Below, piece after piece: positions 56,208-64,000 of a stretch of DNA of 64,000 nucleotides. A program made the position numbers and the translations under genes. This DNA comes from Struthidea cinerea (lineage: Eukaryota > Chordata > Aves > Passeriformes > Corcoracidae): NCBI GenBank assembly GCA_013397865.1, contig VZTI01001047.1, forward strand, positions 991,966-1,055,965, written 5' to 3'. Below the pieces are notes generated by a model. It was not told the origin of the DNA. It searched no databases and saw nothing but the letters and a program-made list of their open reading frames with translations. Every line of letters begins with the position of its first letter. Within the stretch, counting starts at the first letter, position 1.

Positions 56208-59200
56208 GTAGGAGCCATTTAGTTATTTGCTTTATTTAAGGATGATGTTTAAGTCCCAAGTTGTGATGAGAGAAACAGAAGATTTATGGAAGCAGAACTA
56301 AATACTATATTGAGAGGTGTCCTGTTTGTGGTTGGTTTTGCTGCTGCAATTCATCACTGGCAATTACAAAATATATTGTAATCTATAGAAACTTTGGTTG
56401 CAAAGATTAATATATTTGTTTTTCCCTTTCTTTTGTTAATCTGAAGAGGTTCAAAGTTGTCAGACTCTATATGAAGCTGTTTAGTGCTTTTTCTACTTAC
56501 ATATTTGAAGAAAACTAGAAATTGTTCTTTTTAGGCTGAATTAGCACCAAAGGCAAACTTGATTTATATATTCAGTGTGTATAGCCCGTTTCCTAAATAA
56601 CACAAACCCTCAGGAATGAATCTTTACCAGAAGCAACTTGGAGATGCTTCTCTCCTGTCAGTGAAACAATTGAATGACCAACAAAATCACTGATGAGAGG
56701 GCACTGAGTATCTGGCCTGGAAAGATTACTTAGGCAAAGGCATCTTTGCATTGTAAACCTTCCTATCAGGAGAATGTGTTGGTGACCTGAGTTCCCTGTC
56801 TAATGCAGCCAAACTGGTCTGGCACCTTTGCATTATCATTTTACTTCAAAGAAAACATTTCATAGTTTTGTGTACTCCGTCTTAGACTTTGGAGAGTTCT
56901 GTGCAAAGAATTTGGTTAGTATCTTAAATGCCTTTATATTCCTTAAATAGTTTACCTGATAATTCACCATATCCATTAAATTTCATAGGTTGCCCACCTC
57001 CAACAGACATAGAACAGCTCTTTGTGCTTGGGTTTATTACTTTAAAAAACCTTGGCAAATACGTAAAGCAGTGTAGCTGATGGACAGTTGTGTGAACAAA
57101 TCCAGTAAGACACTCAGGATCAGGAGGTGTCTCTGGAGAAGGTTAAAAGTAACTTTATTCATTTGTCTGTCTAAGCAGGAGAAAATCCAGAGGCATTTAG
57201 CAGATCTTGTTGCTAGTTATTCCACTCAAGTCAGTGGAATTACTCTTGACTTATGGAAGTGTAAGTAGAAGCCCAGATTGGATCATTAATTTTATCTTTC
57301 CCTCTGGTACTCAAGTTTCTAGTCCTTCCCTCAAACCAAGGAAAGCAGAACACTTATGATTAAAGTGTGTGTAAATACAGGGAAACTTGGCTCTGTAGCT
57401 GCGTGTGGTGGGCAGAATGTTATTTCTATATTAATTCCAGTGTCAAGCTAATTGTGAATGAAAACAATATGTGACAAAAAACAATCTCAGACTATCCATG
57501 CATGTGAGAGAGTTAGTTTTTTTGATAAAACCTATCATGAAGAAAATTGGAAATGCAGAAATACAGGACAGATTTTTATATCAACAGAAAGAGAAGATAC
57601 AAGACTGAAGAGGTTTGAGCAGATGGGTTTTATTGTCTGGTACACTGGGAAAATATAGTTTAAGAAAAGAGCTCTTGTATATAAGTACAAATAAGTACAA
57701 ATGCTTAAGGCAAATGCAGCATCTAAAGCCAGTGACTGAAGTCTTCTTTATGGGGTTTCATCTCTCAAAAGTCCTAATATACTGGTACAACTTCATACTT
57801 CAATACTACCCTATTTTTCAGAATGCAAAAGAAGCTGAAGTTTTCTGTCTCACTGCATTTTTATTGTCCTTAGATATTTCATTTTAAAGTTTTGTCTTTC
57901 ATACGTGTGAAAGTTTCAAGTATAATTGAACTTGGCATTGCAAAGCTTTCCAAATAATTCTGTAGCGTTTGAATCTTTAATCTATTACCTGAAGGTCCCC
58001 GGGTGCTGAGCAGTCATTCACACTGTTCTGCTGGACTAAAGGAACTGAATGAGAACTTGACTATGTTTCTCTGTTATGAGAGATTATCATCCACAGCTGA
58101 GAATAGCATAAAGGCACACTAATTTGAGGTAACTACTTTCAAAACCTGTATTGTGCATATACATGGCAAGATACCCCTTCTAGCATGGATGATTGTACAA
58201 TGACCCAATACCCAGTTAGAAAATTTCCTAGTGTAGCAGTTCACTTACTCAGAAACATATTTATTTTTTATCTTATTTTCATTCAAATGCACTGTAGAAT
58301 GCAAACCCACTCCTTCCTGGGCTACAGGTGCACAAATGTTCTATCCAATATTTTTGCTCTTGAGTGTCTCAGTTCTGTAGCAAGACATGGAATTAAACAG
58401 TCAGGGATCAACTGTTTCCATATTTTTCAGTTTATTGGTAGTGAATGTGGGTATTCTCTTTCTGCTTTTGGTTAGATATGCTGAGCAACAGACTCAGCAA
58501 CTTTAGAGAATTGTGTTTCATTCTAATGGCAAACAGAAAAGTGTTCTAAATATGGCAACAATTCTAAGTTGTATTACTAGATGGAAAAAAACCAAGTTGG
58601 GGTGAATCATTTAATTCTGTTTTAAATACTTTGGTTGCCTTTGTTATAAATAACTTTGTAAATATTGATTAGAAAGAGAGACTGAATTAGATTACTTGAG
58701 TTTGTAGGAGGAAAATGTTCCCATTGTTATCATATCTTTGTGCTACAGATAAAGGTAAGGGATTCTTTGGAGTTGTATGATGTGGGAATGTGTGCTCTTA
58801 AGTATAATAGACTGCATTTATAGTTATGATGGACCTCAAAATACCATGACAGAATAGAGGTTCAAAAATATGATTCAGATTTCTAGATTTCTGAGACTGC
58901 TGGTTTCTGGAGACACCTCAGTTTAGTATATTTTGTGTAAGCAGTTCTCATGGGACCTGTACAGAGATTCTTACGACTGCTTAAGAAATCCTGTAGCTTG
59001 ATCTAGTGGTTGCAATTTCAGAGATATGTACGTAGGTCTTTTACTCAGGAACTTCTTACGTGCTTCAAGTTAAAGGATCATGAATAAGATGCACATTCAG
59101 TGTTGAGAGGTGAAACAACAGACTGCACATTCCTTCACAGAATGGTGAACTGAAGAGCTTGTGATTATCTTCATTATATTTCTGGTACTATAAACTAAAG

Positions 59201-59600
59201 TATTGTAGGAAAAACAGGGCTGAAGCAGTTATCTAGTGAGAGCCTCTGCCCTGAGGTTTGGATGTAGTTCTGTGTATGTCTGACAGGTGTGTATTTAACA
59301 TGTTCTGCAGTGAGAATCCTTAATCTACCTTGAATCATCCGAAGTCCTTTGCTATTCTTACATTTAGAATGTATTTCCTAGAAGTTGTGCTGTTTTTCAT
59401 GGTAATTTAGGCCTCCTATTTAAATCTTGTTCTCCTTTCTATTCCGTTGCAACAGTCTAGATAAGGAACCTCCAGCTCTTACTTATAAGGGTGCATAATT
59501 TCCTTAAAAATCTTTGTATTTTTTCAGTTGAGTAGAACTCTTGTCACAGCAATCCTGCTTTATGAATGACGTTTAAACCATGAGGCTGTTTTGTGGAGGG

Positions 59601-59650
59601 GAAATGCCACTATTTTTGTCCTTAGGGAAGTGCCACTATTTCTGTCCTTA
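59601..59650. repeat. Imperfect tandem duplication, 26-base period
   Basis: GAAATGCCACTATTTTTGTC (from 59601) and GAAGTGCCACTATTTCTGTC (from 59627), each followed by CTTA, are two copies with two mismatches. Confidence 0.85.
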
Positions 59651-60402
59651 ACTGCCAACCCCTCCCAAATGAGCTGAGCAGTCTGAATCCCAAGACTCCT
59701 ATTTAGAGAAGGGAGGCTGGGAGCTGGAATAGCTTGCAGAAGTTCTTAAGGACACTGCAGTCCTTGGAGAAGGCATTTCATGCCAGCTCTATACACAGTA
59801 CTTCAGAAACTTTCATCCTTTCCCAGTTCCCACAGGGAAGCTGGTTGCCTGGGCATTTCCAGGAGCCAGGGCCAACCCTGTGTATTTCAACATTCAAATT
59901 AAACTTCCCTAGTGGGAGGTCTGATCTCCCTCTACCTCTGTGCCACAGCCTCTGGCTTTGCAAAAGACAGTAGCAGAATGGGCAAGTCACAAATATGCTC
60001 CCCGGGGAGCAGTGCACTCTCATATTGCTTTCTGACTCGTAAATTATCACTCTCCTTTTCCATTTTTCTCCTTATTCCATAGGAGCAAATTCATCAGCAT
60101 TGCCACAGACACTCTTGCTCTCTGACAGCCTCTTTGCTTGCAATACCAAACCTACACAATGCTTGATGGGAAATGTTCTGAGGGGATGAATTAAGGAATA
60201 AACATAAAACAATGCTGTGGATTGGAATTCGGCTAAAATATCACCTGAATGCTGATTATGAACACTGTATCTCTATTAAATTTTTCTTAGGTAGATAGGG
60301 ACTCAAGGCAGGCAGACAAAAAGAAAGAATAAAATTAAGTATACAACAGGTGCTGAAAATGAAGTCAGCTGTCTGACAGCTTAGCTTTTATGATGCAAAA
60401 AT

Positions 60403-60421
60403 ATGCACATTTTTTGTGCAT
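60403..60421. repeat. Short hairpin repeat
   Basis: ATGCACA and TGTGCAT are perfect 7-base arms around five T. A second perfect 7-base inverted repeat, AGCTGTC-T-GACAGCT, sits just upstream at 60367-60381. Confidence 0.7.
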
Positions 60422-63357
60422 TTTTAAAAATTTTTATTGCATACCTATGCAGCCTGATACTTTTATTCCAAGCTTAGGAGTCGTCTTGCAAGGAATTAAT
60501 TGAGAACAATGAGAAAGAAGAATCTGGGCCATGCTCTTGAGGTTATTGTTGCTTAGATTGAACACAATTTACAATTCTCACCTTTTTTCAGGATATGTGT
60601 TGTCAGCTCTTCAGATATAGGAAGACCAAGTGCACTCTGATACTTTTATTGAGCCAGCAAAGGACTGTGTGTTGAACAGTGTCCACCACAGATATGTCAT
60701 GTCATACTTTATAGGGCTAAACACTCTAATAGAAGAGCATCATTATAATGAGAAACTGATTAATGAAACCCTGCCATAATGTGGCATGTTCTTTCTTGGT
60801 CCTGCTTTATTCTATGAGTCCACTCAAAATAATTCTGTAGGGGAAGAAATATAGGAGCTCAGAAAAAGTAAGCTGATTAAAATACATATTGTATTTACAA
60901 GGTAATTGTTGGCCTTGTTGACTGTCTGGAGTACGAGGGGCCTTTTCCCAGGGGGGAAAGAAAACAGTCACTGTGGGGAAGCCGTGTCAGTGAATGACCC
61001 CAATGCTGCTGCTTTGTCCTCTGGGCTGAGCAGAGCCAGCAGGTTCCTGTTCTCTGTATTGGGGGTGGCAGAACGTGGTAAGTCCATGCTACAGTGACCT
61101 TCTAGTTCTGTCCTTTCTGTATTCCTGATTTGCTTCCCCATGCCTTCTCTGACACTGAAATCTGTGGAAATTACATATCCCAGCCTTCTAGAACACAAAT
61201 AAGTTATTTGCACATGTATTGATTATTTCAAGGTTTTTTCTAAATTTTGTTTTTGTGTGTGACCTTCATCCCTAGCCAGTGTAGATCCTGAGCTTTAGAT
61301 GTGTCAAGATTTTTGAAGTAAATATATGTAAAGCATCTTTGAGGGTGTATTTTTCAAAAAAAACCCAGACGCTGAATTTCCTGGCACAGGAGAATGGTAA
61401 TAATTCTAGCTTAAGACTTTTGCATTTTTAAGGATAGGAGGCTGGGCTGGCATGGCCCACAGCATGGGAAGATGAATAATAGATAGAGGTAGTTAGATCC
61501 TCTGTTATTTTTTGTGCAGACTAAATGGATATCTTTGAGGAGCAATATTTGAACAGTGAGCTTGAGTGCATTTCTAATTTTGAGTGATTCTACCACTTTG
61601 AAAGTTGTCTGTGAAAGAGACAAGAGGCATTTCTGAATATGGTGAAATCTGTAGAGCAAGTAAGTGTTTTTAAGTATCCCCTTCAGCTTTTATGCCTTGC
61701 AGATAATGCCATTTGTATAGTAGAAAATATATGAAATTACTTTAAAAACTGAACAGAACAAGCAGGGAAGTTTTGTAGGGCAAATATGCAGCACCAGAAA
61801 GTCTCCTATTACATTTGCATGAAACAACCTCCTGGTGTACTTGCTGTATTTCTCCTGTTGATCAGTCGCTTTAGCCTTTGGATGCTCTTTTAGGCAAGGT
61901 ATTTTACTTTCAAAGGAGGAGGTGGGAATGCTGCTTGGCTGAGTGGGTCAAAGTTCTTCATAATAAAGTTTGTTTTAATTCAACAAGAAGCAAGAATTTA
62001 TCACAGAATGTGGTGTTTTCTTCTGTCCTGACTCCTTGTCAGGAAATCTAATATCCCACACCTGAAGAGTTTGTGACCTACCCCTTGAAGGCAGAGTAGA
62101 GGCTGGGCAGTGAGAAGCGATCACTTGGTAAATGCAGTGCAGTGTTGTGTGTGTCTCCTCACCGGCTGTGTAATAGTAAGTCACAAGGTTTGAAAATGTA
62201 AACTGTCTGGACTCAGTTTATAGTTTATATTCCATCTTCCCTCTGTTTTGTTATTTGTTTTTCATGGCTCTTTCTTGTAGATCATGTGCTGTAAACTGTC
62301 CTTATTTTTGAAGGGTGAGCATAAAGCAATGACTATAAAGTCAGAAAAATATTTCAAATAGGCGTTGTCTTCACTGAGCTACATTAAACTCTTGAGTCTA
62401 ATCATATGTAGGAATGCAAAATATCCTGCAGATTATTTTAATTTTGTCACATTTTGAATACCTTCTTCCTCTTACACATTGAGGAAAGTAGAAGAGAAAT
62501 AACTCTCTTGATGAGATACTCAGTTCTGACAAAGACTTGAGTGAGTTAGCAACACAGAACTGGATGGCAGGGGAAACTAAAAAAAAAATACTCTTAACAA
62601 TCCCTTGTACAATGAAAAGAATGATGGAAGGCATCTGTCTCCTGCTGGATACTTTATTTCCTCAGAAATTTATCTTGCTAACTTGCTTTTTCCATTCCTG
62701 CAAGTGTTATCCTAGAATTCATAAATAAGAAACAAACCAGTTTACACAGTAGCTGAAAAGTAGAAGGAAGAAAATATCTAGGTTGATCTCTATTGACATG
62801 TGTTTATACAATGCAGTTCAAAGCTTCCAAAAAATTCCCTGGGAGATTTGACTATGTAAATATTTGTTAGTCGCCAGATTTGAAAATGAGGAAAATGCAA
62901 CAGGTCAAATCCTGAAACATTAACATAGTTCTTTTAAATAAGCTCTGAATGGGAAAACTTAAACTTGACCATAAATGGATTGGAATATCTTATTGTTTTA
63001 AATCTCCTTTCTTGTCCTGTGTGTTCTTCACAAATCCTAAAAACATTACTTAAAAATCCACATTTCCTCTGGAATAATTTCTGCTGAATTGCAATAAGTT
63101 TTTGAGGGAATAAAAAACCCAACCCCACGCTAAATTTGTGATGAAGCTGGAATTAGCATAAGGCTGTAATCTTTCTTCAAAGTAAGGTGAGGCTTTTGGT
63201 TTCACAAAACATATTCTGATGTTTTTAATGCAGAGACAGGATGCACTGATGTGAGAGAAAGGAAGATCAGTTACAGTGAAAATATAAGTAAATCAGCTGG
63301 CCTGGGGCTGTCCTATTTTTGCATTTATTTTTATCAGCAGTCTTGTTAAAAACAAAA

Positions 63358-63381
63358 TTTCAAATAACATTTCAAATAACA
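63358..63381. repeat. 12-base tandem repeat, two copies
   Basis: TTTCAAATAACA occurs twice in direct succession. Confidence 0.85.
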
Positions 63382-63935
63382 TTTTTAAGTCCTCACCAGA
63401 GTATGTAAAGGTTTCTACAATCTGATCTCATTTGTTAAAATACAAAATCAGATTCTCAGTATGGCATACTTTAAAATTGAATTTTGTAGCCTTGGATTAC
63501 CCTATATATGATTTCATGTACATAAAGGCAACAAACTAAAGGCTTTAGTTCAGTTGTGCTCTTCTGAAATAGTTTTTTATTATTGTTTTAATCCATTGTC
63601 CTCATTAAGTGAAATAATGAGTGGTTTTTTAGATTTATTTTATAAAACTGTAGGATTAATTTTACAAGCTTGGAAACCATTAGATTTAGAAATAAAATTG
63701 TATGTGTACTTTATACAGGAAAACAAAAAAGAAATTGCCATTTTCTTTAGATTCCCAGACCATGCAGTTTTCTTAGATATTTCAGAATATTTATCTTACA
63801 GAATTTCTTCATGTTGCATAAGAGCTATAGTAATTTTTGGACGCTATTTTAAAAACAATTTGCAGAGGATTGTCTCACCTGCTCAGAGACTATTCATCAG
63901 TTTGGAAGACTGTTAATTTTATATGTGAACCCCAG

Positions 63936-64000
63936 CAGCCTGCGGCACATGGCAGAGCCGCCCTGGCACCAGCGGCAGGGTTACTCATACGCTCAGCCTC
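63936..64000 (+). other. GC-rich window end, possible first exon of next gene
   Basis: Composition changes sharply from AT-rich to GC-rich after an acceptor-like ACCCCAG. One frame stays open to the edge (SLRHMAEPPWHQRQGYSYAQ), with an ATG at 63949 followed by G at +4. It could be a coding exon or the edge of a CpG island. The polypyrimidine tract is poor and no family is recognised. Confidence 0.2.

Larger units (their letters stand above)
54096..63935. other. No recognised gene
   Basis: AT-rich region without recognised coding exons. Small features are the exon-like block at 56165-56207, a tandem duplication at 59601-59650, hairpin-type repeats near 60367-60381 and 60403-60421, and a 12-base tandem at 63358-63381. 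Confidence 0.5.

Noticed and set aside
60906..61097. ORF ending near a GTAAGT donor at about 61079
   Set aside because: A single donor-like site without a convincing acceptor or protein similarity.

Overview
This is vertebrate nuclear DNA, almost certainly from a bird. Genes are split into short exons with GT-AG introns. The recognisable interspersed repeats are CR1 LINE 3' ends, the dominant avian retroelement. Gene order HGFAC then DOK7 on one strand matches the conserved block on human 4p16.3. Species cannot be named from the sequence. No bacterial-type feature (operon, RBS, CRISPR, IS) is present.

Layout. Positions 578-10007 (+) hold the last six coding exons of HGFAC, the secreted liver serine protease that activates pro-hepatocyte growth factor: the end of the kringle, the activation linker, and the whole trypsin-like domain with intact His/Asp/Ser triad. 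Its 5' exons lie before the window. A 3.8 kb intergenic stretch follows, ending in an AT-rich block with homeodomain-type motifs and then a CpG island (about 13330-14230). The island carries the start of DOK7 (13853-37148, +), seven coding exons that join without frame break into a 539-residue protein. It has a PH domain, a PTB domain with the phosphotyrosine-contact arginines R158 and R174, and a Ser-rich tail with two YxxP sites, Y401 and Y411. DOK7 is the cytoplasmic activator of the MuSK receptor at the neuromuscular junction. A short out-of-frame upstream ORF overlaps its start codon.

From 37149 to 64000 no gene is recognised. LRPAP1, expected next from mammalian gene order, was not found. 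This stretch contains a reverse-strand CR1 (about 53614-54095), a 400+ base minus-strand ORF with a splice-acceptor-like edge (42693-43132), an exon-like 43-base block (56165-56207) and an abrupt GC-rich end (63936-64000).

The two genes are functionally separate (plasma protease against muscle adaptor) and are linked only by conserved position. I see no undescribed system here. The best leads are regulatory: a perfect palindrome of two muscle-type E-boxes in DOK7 intron 5, a hepatocyte-type motif cluster inside HGFAC, the DOK7 upstream ORF, and the unexplained 42.7-43.1 kb ORF.
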